From the NCBI GenBank assembly GCA_033439265.1, contig JAVTVX010000035.1, positions 9,264,001 to 9,328,000 on the forward strand: a stretch of DNA of 64,000 nt, read 5' to 3'. The notes under the pieces are model-generated. The model worked only from the letters and a program-made list of their open reading frames with translations. It did not search any database and was not told where the DNA came from. Position 1 is the stretch's first letter. Every line of letters begins with the position of its first letter. The DNA is from Dillenia suffruticosa. Lineage: Eukaryota > Streptophyta > Magnoliopsida > Dilleniales > Dilleniaceae. Positions 12,132-22,700 of the stretch are shown here, in pieces. The position numbers were made by a program, and so were the translations under genes.

Positions 12132-14341
12132 AAAACATATTTATTTAAAAACAATTTAATATCTACATATAAGATACCTTTAATAGAAGCAAATACTAGT
12201 ATATATAAAAAATGAAAATTAACTACAAATAATACAATAATAACCGTAATTAATCCACAATTAGAAACAATTATTATTTCCATTTGAAAAGGTGATATTA
12301 TAGGATCTCCTTTTCAAAAAGGTAGAGAACAATATGATGCGGAAGTCAAAGCAAAAAATATTAAAAAAATTTATCAACAAAATAATTACAACAATGAATC
12401 CTTAAACTAATAGGAAATCAATTAGAACATATACTTACTAGATTAAAACATATGAGAGCAAAAAATACTAAATTTCAATATGATATTTCATTACCACATT
12501 TTAAAACAAAACCTATTTTAGAAAAATAAAAAATTAAGTTTTTACCAGGAACAAATACAATATCAAGAATTAAAATTAAACGATCTATAGATATTCCTTG
12601 AAATATCTCTTCTACTAGTACAAATAGAATTACAACATTAGAATAAGGAGAAAAGGAATCTAGTGAATATGAACTTCAAATAAATAAAATAAAAACAAAA
12701 TATTTTAAAAAACTCTTAAAAAATTATTATTTTAGACCAACTCCTATGAATATTCAATATGAAGAAAGAAATAAATTTAAGACAATACAATTTGTTGGAG
12801 AGACAATACATGAATGGAATATAGATGGAATGTCTGATTATAAAATTTTAAATTTATTATAACAAATATGTATAACATAATCTGCATATGGTACAAGAAA
12901 TATAATTGATCTCGAAATAACTAATAATATGTTACATGGATTTTCAGGACAATTAAAACATTGGTGGGATAATGTCTTATCAGTAGAAACTAAAGCAAGC
13001 ATATTAGCACATGCTCAATTAATCACAGACGAAAGAGAAAATATAAGACAAGAACCTAATTCATTAGAAACATTAATCCACACAATAACTATATATTTTA
13101 TAGAAAATCTTAATGAACAGATGATAAATTCTAAAATAGTTTTAATAAATTTACGATATTCAACACTTTCAAATTATAGGTGGTATAAAAACATATTTAT
13201 AACACAAGTATTAAGATGATCTGATAGTACTCAATATTTTTGGAAGGAAATGTTTATAGTAGGATTACTCAAATTATTTGTAGAAAAAATAATGAACAAG
13301 TTAAGAGAATCTGTTACAAAAGATAATATACTATTTAAAAATATTACTTTTGGACAATTATTTATTTTTATACAAAAAGAATGATTATTCTTACGTTGAG
13401 AATTGAAATTACAATCTAAATATTCTATTAATAAATATATAAAGAAAGAATTAGGATATTTTTGTGAGATATTTGGAATGGAAAAAATACAAATATATTC
13501 TTTCAGACAAAAAATATAAAAAACAGAAATATCAATCCTATAAACAAAGAGAAAGAAAAACAAGATATAAACCTCCAAAATATAATAAAAATAAATAAAA
13601 ACTAAACAATCATATGAAACTGTATGTTGGAAATGTGAAAAATCAGAACATAAAGCAAATAAATGTTATGTTAAAAAGAAAATAAATGAAATCCAAAATA
13701 AGGAATTAAGAAACGAATTAATAAATCTCTTAATAAAAGATGAGGAAAATGAATCATCTAAACAAGAGCAGAGGCAAAGTAGTACTAAACAAGAAGAATA
13801 TATGAGTATAAATGCAACAAAATCAGAAGAAGAATCTAAAAAAGAACCGGAACATATAACACCAATGTGTTATAAAACCATAAATGTTTTAACAAAACAA
13901 AGAAAAGAAAAATTATTTAACACTATAATACAAATAGAAAATTTAGAAACTAAAAATCAATTATTAAATAATTTAAAAGATATAATACTAGAAGATGAAA
14001 GAAAATTTAAGACTAGAAATCAAGAACCTTTAAATTTAAGTAAAATATTTTAGAAAAAATCATAAAAAAATATTTCACAAAAATAAGAGAAAATTTATTT
14101 TCTGAAAATTCTACTAAGTTACATGTAGAACACAAATTAACTTATACTTATATATGTAATCAAAATTATTGTTTTCAAAACATATTCACGGTAATAGAAG
14201 ATATAACAAATGAAATAATTTTAGAAATTCCTTTTATAACTCAAATTTATTCTTTTAGTGTAAATCATGAAGAAATACATTTAAATATGTTAGGAAAAAC
14301 TATTACATTTAAATTTACAAATTCAAAAAAAAAAAGAATAA
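12132..14341 (+). mobile_element. Endogenous pararetrovirus fragment (coat and downstream), up to the PSMD9 promoter
   Basis: Parts in order: a leader to the coat region (12,132-12,700), a coat-protein core with a QLKHWWDNVL segment near 12,950-12,980, a CCHC zinc-knuckle near 13,620-13,670 beginning CWKC, a charged Glu/Lys-rich stretch (13,740-14,050), and a protease-flanking region to about 14,330. It is closely related to 2,450-4,800. The fossil is broken, though it keeps some longer open stretches. Its last 560 bp also occur inverted in the PSMD9 intron 2. Confidence 0.85.
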
Positions 14342-14701
14342 AACAAGAAGCCTCTTTTCTCATAGCCCAAGCCCAATAGAAAGGTTGATTGGGCTCAAAT
14401 CAGTCATAGGCTAGTACATCATCACTAGTATTTGGGCCCGTCCCAATCAAAAGGCCTATTTGACAAATAACCTTTCCGAATCCTATACCTGAAACTCGCT
14501 ACTCAGCCCGTTAAGGGCCCAACAAGACTTGGATTTATTAAAAAATAATAATAAAAAAAAAAAACTCTCTCTTTCTCTCTCTGCGGTGTTTCTTTCTTTC
14601 TTCTTCCCCAAGTCCAAAAGCCCACGTCACAAAGAACACTCGGAACACAGACAGCGGAAATGGGGGCGACTAACTTGAAATCAGAGACGAAGACACTAAT
14701 G
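13777..14701 (+). repeat. Inverted repeat arm 1 (virus end + PSMD9 promoter + start of exon 1)
   Basis: This 925-bp arm has an inverted partner at 16,548-17,455. It holds about 560 bp of pararetrovirus sequence, the complete PSMD9 promoter interval and leader, and the first 42 coding bases. By eye the arms differ by a few percent plus small indels, for instance a longer GA run in arm 2. The spacer is about 1.85 kb. Because the arms contain virus sequence, the duplication is younger than the virus insertion. Confidence 0.93.
14342..14659 (+). promoter_or_regulatory. PSMD9 promoter and 5' leader with site II-type motifs
   Basis: This short interval lies between viral remains and the start codon. 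It has a cluster of GGCCCA/TGGGCY-type (site II) elements: AGCCCAAGCCCA near 14,365, TTGGGCTC near 14,388, TTGGGCCCG near 14,431, GGGCCCAAC near 14,514 and AGCCCACGTC near 14,618. Site II elements are known in plants for TCP-driven expression of housekeeping genes, proteasome genes included. A CT-rich leader (14,562-14,600) follows. The transcription start was not determined. Confidence 0.6.
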
Positions 14702-16664
14702 GACAAGAGGGCTGCTCTGGAAGCAGATATGAACGCTATTATTGAACGTCTTTGTCAGCCTGATGGTCCTGGACTTTCTGGCAATCTCGTCGATTCTGAG
14801 GCAATTACTCTTCTCCATTAGCTTCAGTACTCAATTGGTTTTTCTGGGTTTTTTATTGATTTGAGTTTTTTTATTATATAATTTATGATCTTGGGTGTTT
14901 CGTGTTTTTGGTAGGGTTTCCCAAGGTCTGATATTGATATTCCCACCGTTAGAGCTGATCGGCGACGTCTCTCCGGTCAGATTCTTGTATTTAATTACTT
15001 TTTGTTCAATTTATTTATTGGAATTTTTGTGCTTGGGTTTTGATGGGTTGCGAAAAATGGCTTAATTTTTTTAGGATTTTTTGTGGTTCTTGAAGGATTC
15101 TTGCAATTTGGTCTTTGATGTCAATGTTGTGTAGATTATTATTATTATTATTTTGGCTAGTTTTGTGAGATAGGATTGTGATCGATTTAGGAAAAAAGGG
15201 CTTCAAATTCATGTTCAGTCCTTTGTTTTTCTGGAAATGTTGTATCTTAGTCTTTAATGTTGATGTTGAGTAAGGCGTTAAGTCTTCTTTAATCTGCTGC
15301 TGTTAGAACGCCACAATATTTGCCCTTTTGGGGTTAAGGTAAAAAGGCAAGAAATAGTGTGTAACTTGAAAAGTAAAAAGAAAGAGTTATTAGAACCTAA
15401 TTTCCCTTAAAAGAAAGGACTTCTTGTCATCTTACTGGATTTTAGAAATCTCTAATTTCATTTCTATGAACATTCATCTCCAAAACGTTGAAGTTGAAGG
15501 TGGTTATGGCTGTGGGGCTATGATATTGGTGTAGCATCTAGTCTCCAAGTCTCTTAAACAGGTAGGCTGGACTTATAGGAAGCTGTATAGAGGACATATA
15601 CATATTAGGTGAATATGGCAAAATCCCTTTATCATTATCTTAAAACAGAAAGAAGTTGGATCCTGGACAGCATCCAATCCAGGGTTAGGGTTAACTAGAC
15701 CCCTAGCTTAGGAATGATTTAGAGAGCTCTGATGCTTTTGGAACGTTGACAGGCAAGGCCAAGAGAAAATGTCTTGGAATGGCTGTATATTTGTATCTTC
15801 CAGTGTTTTTGAAAGTTTGAAAATGAACTGTGCAACTATTGCCATGAAATTTTGGGCCAAAAGATGTACAACTTTGCATCACCCTAGTTTCTCGAAGGAA
15901 GATGTGATTATGGATTTAATTACCGGGTTATTGCATATTGTTGGATTATTTAGTTGTCTGTTAGTATTGAGTTCAGATTTTGATTGGTTAAGTAAAAACA
16001 AAAATGGCTTGGCGTTGGGAAATGATTCTTTTGTATTCTTTGTCTAAAATTTTGTAAATATAGAGTCATTTTCTGGGCAATCATTACTTTATCATCATTA
16101 GTATTATTTTTATTTGGATTCTTGAAGGAATATTGTAACCTTAGTCGTTGAAGCTAATGGTGTTCATTTTTCCCGTTCTAATATTCTAGGACATGCTAAG
16201 AGTTGGGATATTTGATATTGTCCGAAAGAAATTGTACTCACACTGATTTTGAAATTTTGAAAATGAACAGTTTTGTTGGGCCAAAAATATGTATGATTTC
16301 TATACCTTTGTTTCTTGAAGGAAAATGTGGTTATGGTTTTAATCTTGCTTATTTCCCTTTTGTGTGGCTATCTAGTTATTGTGCATTCAGATGAAAGATT
16401 TGCTCTCTATCATGGATTATGGCCCTTTTCTTTTCTAATGGAAGTTATACAAGTTTAGTATACTTGGTTTACATAAATGTAATCAATTAAAAGTTTGGAT
16501 ATCACCGCTCTTGGATTTTGCATTCGAGTTAGACTACTAGATATAATCATTAGTGTCTTCGTCTCTGATTTCAAGTTAGTCGCCCCCATTTCCGCTGTCT
16601 GTGTTCCGAGTGTTCTTTGTGACGTGGGCTTTTGGACTTGGGGAAGAAGAAAGAAAGAAACACC

Positions 16665-16698
<34 letters not shown>

Positions 16699-18139
16699 TT
16701 TTTTTATTATTATTTTTTAATAAATCCGAGTCTTGTTGGGCCCTTAACGGGCAGAGATAGCGAGTTTCAATTATAGGCTTCGGAAAGGTTATTTGTCAAA
16801 TGGGCCTTTTGATTGGGATGGGTCCAAATACTAGTGATGATGTACTAGCCTATGATGGATTTGAGCCCAATCAGCCTTTCTATTGGGCTTGGGCTATGAG
16901 AAAAGAGGCTTCTTGTTTTATTCTTTTTTTTTGAATTTGTAAATTTAAATGTAATAGTTTTTCCTAACATATTTAAATGTACTTCTTCATGATTTACACT
17001 AAAAGGATAAATTTGAGTTATAAAAGGAATTTCTAAAATTATTTCATTTGTTATATCTTCTATTACCGTGAATATGTTTTGAAAGTATAAGTTAATTTGT
17101 GTTCTACTTGTAACTTAGTAGAATTTTCAGAAAATAAATTTTCTCTTATTTTTGTGTAATATTTTTTTATGATTTTTTCTAAAATATTTTACTTAAATTT
17201 AAAGGTTCTTGATTTCTAGTCTTAAATTTTCTTTCATCTTCTAGTATTATATCTTTTAAATTATTTAATAATTGATTTTTAGTTTCTAAATTTTCTATTT
17301 GTATTATAGTGTTAAATAATTTTTCTTTTCTTTGTTTTGTTAAAACATTTATGGTTTTATAACACATTGGTGTTATATGTTCCCGTTCTTTTTGAGATTC
17401 TTCTTCTGATTCTGTTGCTTTTATACTCATATATTCTTCTTGTTTAGTACTACTTGAGCCCAGATGGTCATCTACTTTAGATGTCTCAGGAGGTGTCAAG
17501 TGATATATCTAGTAGACTAAAGTTGAGGACAAGTGGACAGTGTAAAAGGTTTAGATGTTGCTTAAAGAAATTCTTTAATCACACAATATTTTGTGGTTTA
17601 AGATTTTTAGTAGACTTCATGTATGTCTGCATTCGCCTTCCGTCCTTGTACTGAAAGTCTATGCATTGCTATCAATTGCTTTGTTGAGTTGCCCCGGAAC
17701 AATTAATTTTAGGCCAAAACTACAATAACCATTGTACTTTAGGCTTCCTTTCAAACAGCCCCTTGAACTTCAATTACAATCCATTACCAACCAAAAACTT
17801 TTAAAGTTGTTGCCTATAAGTGGTTGGCGTTGAGATTCTACATCTGGCCTTCCACCCTAAATTTTTCAACAGGAATGTGAACCTGGCCTTTGTTCTCATA
17901 ACTCACTTTCTTCCTCTTTCTTCTATCTGCAACGAAAACTCATGAAATTATAGCAACAACTAACATTTTTTGTGAACTCTTTTGATTTCAATATCTCTGT
18001 CCTGTACTAATAATATTTCACTAAATTTGGATTTTCCACTTGAAATTTTCGTAAGGATTTTATATTTAATTTCCAAATGAATTCTTCCCTTATCTCTCTC
18101 TCTCTCTCTCTCTCTCATGTTTGTCTGACTGTCTGAATG

Positions 18140-18181
<42 letters not shown>

Positions 18182-21100
18182 ACTGGAGAGGAGGAAGAGA
18201 AAGATGCAGCGTTAAGTGCCTTGCTTGAGACTTTTAAGTGGACTAAACCATAACTTGGTCTATTAATGGGGCCGATTAACTTTTATTTTAAAAAGTTTTT
18301 CTTGAGGGGTGGGCTAATTGATTGCAATAAAAGTTCAATTTGAAATTAGGCATAAAGTTTAGGGAGTTATTTGTAGTTTTTGCCTTAATTTTATGGGAAA
18401 AATAAGATCTGTTGTTCTCAAAGCTAATTTTTTTCAATGCTTCAAGTATTAGGTTCATATGATCATATCCGGCCGAAGCTAGGATTTTGCCCTGGCCATC
18501 CAAAGAGATAATTAGACATCTTACTGTAGAACAATTCGGCTAATTTATATTGCAGCTGGTTGAGCTGGTTGGCTCTAGTATCTGTTGGGCAGCAAGTTAT
18601 ACAGCTGCTAATATCAAGAAGTGGAGGAGCACAATACACAGCTCTTGGCTGCCTAAGTTTTTAGTTGCTGAGATTGATAGTGCTTTACATCCTTGTTTCT
18701 ATTAACAAAATGAGGTTTTTGTATGTCAGTACAGTTGTATGCTAAAATGTTCATGCATGTGTTATATGGTGATAGCAGCGGCAGCAGCCACCGTACACTT
18801 AACATTTTTTTCTTAAAATTTATCTTCATATCTCAAATATTTCTTCACAGCATTGCCTTTTTTTTTTTTTAAATTGCAGAATTGCGAAATGATCACAAGG
18901 ATATTACAGAGAAAATAAATCAAAATATAGAACTACTGCATTCTGCAAGGCTGGCTTCTACATCTTCAACAAAAGATTCAGGTAAAAGTTATTACATAGC
19001 ATCTAGATTCCTCGATGTTAAATAGAAGGATGCACAATTCTGAGTTTGTTGATTTGACCAAGTTTATTAAACACTAATAAATGGAACAATTGAGTTTTCT
19101 ATATTTAGTATAGTGTGTTAAGGTTTATGATTGCCTTACTTAAATAACTTTTCTGTGGTCTGTCTAGTTGGTCTTTGTCAGTTGGCTGCAATCTCCAATA
19201 ATGTGGAACTGTGAGGATTTCATGTGCCTTGGATTGGTTATTGTTGGTTTCCACACCTTTTACTAGTCTTGTGTAAGGAGATATTATGACGGCTATAGCG
19301 GTAAATATAATATATGAATTAGTATTGATCTAGGTTGACACACAGGTATGGCCGGCGTTTGTGTACCCGGTAGTTTCCTTCAGTGGGGCAGGTCCAAGTC
19401 CTAGTGACTTCGATTTGCTTAGTGATTATAATGGTAGAGCCATAGGCTCATGAGCCTCCTAATGAACAAAAAAATAGGAGAGGACATGTAATAAGTTTTG
19501 ATCTCACAATTTCTTTACATCATATCCTCTGATTTCTACAGTTAAACTGAACCACTCTAGTTCAACAAAGAAATGATTGGATATGATGTTTAGAAAATGT
19601 GAACAAATAAATGATTCAACACGATGATAGAAATTAACTAGTCTTGGAGTACGGTCACTTCAAAATGGATGTTGAAACCCTGCAAGCAAGGAGTTGACAA
19701 TGCAATGTTTTGCCTGTCAACAACAAATTGCGTCTATGTCCAGGGGATTAAACTCATTTGTAATTGTATTTACTATTTGAAGCAAAATCCTCGTTAATTT
19801 CTTTCTCTTGGAATCTTTGGGTTATGTTAAAGAAACAAATTCTACAACACTGCTTCCTTCTAAAGACACCAACAAGGCAAATTTAATATGGATGGATGTG
19901 GCCCAAGGAGCAAGACAGGTAACAATGCCATTTGTCTTTGGAATGGTGACTTCAAACATAGGTTTCCTCCACAGCTTGATTTACATTTTGAAAGTGGGGG
20001 TCAATTTTCTTTGTATGGAGGAGTACCTTATCTTTGATTATTCACTTTTCTCATACTGATTGATTGGGCATTGGTAGTCTTATGATTTCCTTTTGTTAGT
20101 AGAATTCTAGTGAAAACATGAATGTGGTGTTTAAATAGCTGAAATATATGTGCTGCTTCTTTTTTCCCCTCTTTTTTCTTCTTTGACAAAATAGTTCCTC
20201 CAGAAGCATTTATTGGATCTCAGAATAATTTAGCTCGGCCGACCCCAAAATTTGGGATTAAGGCTCAGGTTGTTGTTGTTGTTGCTGTTGTAGAATAATT
20301 TAGCTCTTGTTTTTTAAATGATGGCTTACATTATTGCGGCCGATAAAAAGGTGACGTACTCATGCTCTAAATTGACTGTTCTCTTTTGCCTTTTCTGTAT
20401 GGTAATGATTGTGGTTCCAATAATCAAGATTCTTCCCCAGTTGATGCTGTTGGATTTGCATCCATGAATGACGGTCTTCTTACTGATTCCCGCAGTGCAA
20501 TGGATGTGGACATCATTGTCAGCATTCCATTTGCATTGGTTGATGAAATAGCTGATGCATCTCCTGCATCTGAGGATGGCTTACAACTTGGAGATCAGAT
20601 CGTTAAATTTGGCAGTGTGGAATCTGGTGAAAATTTGCTAGCAAGGCTTGCTTCTGAAGCTCAGACAAATCAGGGTCATGCAATTCCTGTGGTTGTTGTG
20701 AGACAAGGAGCACATGTCAATTTAGCAGTGACCCCTAGGGCATGGCAAGGCAGGGGCTTATTAGGGTATGAAAACAATTTTCTCTTCTGCTTATCTTTGA
20801 AATGGTCATTTTGTTATTCTTTTCTAGTTTAAGCTGATTTCCATTAATCACTCAACTACTTGGTTTTGGTGTACTAATGTTATTATCAAAGATGACTTCT
20901 ACCTGCATGCAGCCTCTGCAAGCCTCCTCTGCAAGCCTCCTCTGCAAGCCTCTTTGTGTTTCTTAGAGTACAACTTAGGGTTTTCATGCTTATGAAGCAA
21001 GAGCAACAGCCACTCCTGGCAATGCATCATCAGCTAAATTTATACTCTCTTACAATAACTCCATCCAATTAACACATTTAGTCAATGTGCATTTCAGTTG

Positions 21101-21594
21101 ACTATTTTGGTGTTCTAAATGGTCCTTTGGGGGTGGGGGGTTGGATAGGAACATGTGTGACATTCTTTAAATTTGTTTCCCAAGTTTAATGTATTATTCC
21201 CTCTTCAGTGTGTGTGTGCGTGCATGTGTGCACATGTGTGCATGAGTGTGTTTGTCTATTTATTATGTTGCATCCGATATACTTACAATGAGGAAGCATC
21301 AAGGATGCATGCCCAATATTCACATGAAGGGCTTCAGTCACAACTGAGAATAATCAATAAAGAAATTGATTAGGCATATTTAGCAATTCTTATGGCAAAA
21401 GTATTATTCTCATTTGGGATGCTTGATTTCTAGCAATAGCCTGCTTCCTGTTTAGCTGCATGTTCTTTCTCAATGTTGGTACTGCTTCTATCACGGAAAC
21501 AGAACAACCATGCTCTGTGTGCTATTGGACCTGTTTATTCATTCTCACTCACTGTTTGTGGCATTCTTGCAGGTGCCATTTTCGTATTTTGTGA
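14660..21594 (+). CDS. PSMD9: 26S proteasome non-ATPase regulatory subunit 9 (Nas2/p27-like assembly chaperone)
   Basis: Five coding exons: 14,660-14,800, 14,915-14,975, 18,880-18,981, 20,429-20,765 and 21,573-21,594, giving 220 residues, close to the usual plant length. Residues 1-95 form the charged, helical Nas2 N-terminal domain with the conserved segment DSEGFPRSDIDIPTVR. A PDZ domain follows (about 130-204, containing DGLQLGDQIV), then the family C-terminus GRGLLGCHFRIL. The family chaperones assembly of the proteasome base by holding the Rpt5 tail. Frame is kept through all junctions. Intron 1 would use a GC donor (GAG|GCAATT). Exon 4 could instead start at 20,441, which also stays in frame. 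Intron 2 (3.9 kb) holds an inverted copy of the gene's own 5' end and a MITE. Intron 4 has a 15-bp repeat (about 20,913-20,955). Confidence 0.93.
15769..16395 (+). repeat. Diverged direct duplication in PSMD9 intron 2
   Basis: Two intron segments, about 15,769-15,985 and 16,190-16,395, share the same order of short matches: TTTTGAAA-TTTGAAAATGAAC, TGGGCCAAAA-ATGTA, TTTCT(C/T)GAAGGAA and GTTATGG. They look like an old tandem duplication within the spacer between the inverted repeat arms. No coding function is apparent. Confidence 0.45.
16548..17455 (-). repeat. PSMD9: Inverted repeat arm 2 (antisense copy of PSMD9 5' end, promoter and virus)
   Basis: Lies in intron 2 and matches the complement of 13,777-14,701. 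On the minus strand it reads, from high to low coordinate: pararetrovirus remains (17,455 to about 16,920), the promoter with the same site II-type motifs, the leader with an expanded GA/CT run (about 16,669-16,696), then the copied ATG at 16,589 and 14 PSMD9 codons, where homology stops at 16,548. A transcript from this copied promoter would run leftward, antisense to PSMD9 exons 2 and 1. Whether the copy is active cannot be told. Confidence 0.92.
17712..18384. mobile_element. Mutator-like MITE with 9-bp target duplication
   Basis: 673-bp element in PSMD9 intron 2. Left end GGCCAAAACTACAATAACC; the right end on the other strand is GGCAAAAACTACAAATAAC. The inverted similarity continues inward for about 80 bp. 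It is flanked by the perfect 9-bp direct repeat TTAATTTTA at 17,703-17,711 and 18,385-18,393, the target-site length of Mutator-like elements. It has no transposase. Its middle contains a (CT)n run (18,092-18,116) and a 37-base T run (18,143-18,179). Confidence 0.85.
18092..18179. repeat. (CT)n microsatellite and T37 homopolymer
   Basis: A CT run of about 12 units at 18,092-18,116, then after a short spacer 37 consecutive T at 18,143-18,179. Both lie inside the intronic MITE. The homopolymer length may be inexact in the assembly. Confidence 0.95.
20228..20294 (+). repeat. SINE 3'-end fragment with (TTG)n tail
   Basis: In PSMD9 intron 3. CGGCCGACCCCAAAATTTGG, then GATTAAGGCTCAG and a TTG tail resemble the 3' end of plant Au-type SINEs, whose 3' ends carry the GACCCCAA..TTGGGA..AAGGC motif and TTG repeats. 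Only the 3' end is present, so it is a 5'-truncated copy. Confidence 0.6.
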
Positions 21595-22254
21595 TGGCTT
21601 GTAATCCTAAGCCTTCAAATGGAGAAGAATGGATCATGAAATTATCCTCCCTTCTCATTTAGTGGCAGGGAGACAAAGGCCTTGGTATCCTTGTACTTGG
21701 TAGATGAAATCGAGAACTCCTTCCTCCACCTTGTTTGTTCTTGAGTTTTCAACAAATGTTTGTCACAAGTAAGACGATTTGCTTGCTGTATGTCTGTTAA
21801 CAATTTTTTGTGCTAAGACATTTAAACCCTTATTATTTTCTCACTTCGTTTGAGATTATTTCTTCCCAAAATTGATGATTATCAACTGAGGCATCATGAT
21901 GGAAGTCAAATGGCCGGACTGCCAGTGCCAAGTGATCAATATGATGCATGGAATTTTTGTCTAGCTATTTTCTAGAAACGACGTGTAGAGGTGTAAAACG
22001 ATCAGAGTAGCTTGAGTTTGGGTCAATTTAGCTTGGTTAAAGTTCGTCTCTGCCCCACTCACATGACAAATGAGCCAGGCTTGAGCGCGACTTGTGTGGT
22101 TACTGAATTAGGATTTCGAGCATTGAACCGTAATTGCACCCTACGTTTTTCAAATGAATTCCCCCCCCCCAACCCCTCTATGGGGAGGACGCGAGTACCC
22201 CTACTTGCGGTTCTTTGATTGGGTAAGAACAAATTATCTAATGGATTAGATGCA

Positions 22255-22451
22255 CCGGTTAATACAAATATCTTATGATTCAGTTGGTTTGGGGACGATA
22301 CCCTTTAATCATGGTCGGGAGTTCAATCCCTCATGGGAATGGAAAAATCAGCGTCGGGAGATTTGTTCTCTCAATCGGGCCCTACAAGCGGTCGACCCAG
22401 ATTAATCGAGATAAAATCTTATATACTGGGTTGGTGGTCTAATCATGGTAA

Positions 22452-22454
<3 letters not shown>
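22255..22454 (+). mobile_element. tRNA-derived SINE-like retroposon
   Basis: ATTCAGTTGGTTTGGGGACG resembles an A box and GGGAGTTCAATCCCTC a B box about 40 bp downstream, as in tRNA-headed SINEs. A body containing GATTAATCGAGATAAAAT follows, then an (AT)n tract (22,455-22,489). The motif TTAATCGA(A/G)ATA(T/A)AAT recurs near 59,564 and, in part, near 24,377, pointing to a dispersed local family. No clear target duplication was seen. Confidence 0.55.

Positions 22455-22489
<35 letters not shown>
22455..22489. repeat. (AT)n microsatellite
   Basis: About 17 AT units directly after the SINE-like unit. Confidence 0.95.
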
Positions 22490-22493
<4 letters not shown>

Positions 22494-22534
22494 TAAATTA
22501 TGATATTATTACTAAATAAAAATAGAGAAGAGTG

Positions 22535-22700
22535 TATGAATGGATAGTTGGTTTAATGAAAAAGCTGTTAAATTTTATAATTAAGACTCGTGTTCAAATT
22601 TTAAGAGAGGAAAAATCTATGAGAGTTGTAGTGTCTAGTCGTAATTTGAATAAAATTAGTGAAAGTATGAATCTGGATATTAATTAATTAAAAAAAAAGA
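22535..22700 (+). repeat. Decayed SINE-like unit
   Basis: ATAGTTGGTTTAATG as a weak A box, GACTCGTGTTCAAATTTT as a weak B box and an A-rich end near 22,690 suggest a worn tRNA-derived retroposon next to the one at 22,255. Boundaries are unclear. Confidence 0.35.

Noticed and set aside
16495-16776. 93-codon plus-strand frame ending in a polar tail
   Set aside because: It is the antisense reading of the inverted copy of the PSMD9 leader and exon 1; the same peptide arises from the minus strand at 14,503-14,706.
19808-20059. 83-codon open stretch in PSMD9 intron 3
   Set aside because: No family resemblance, and it cannot be joined to the PSMD9 frame with sensible splice sites.
21200-21260. TG-rich (GTGTGTGTGCGTGCATGTGTG) tract as possible Z-DNA or regulatory site
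   Set aside because: A short intronic microsatellite with no further support.
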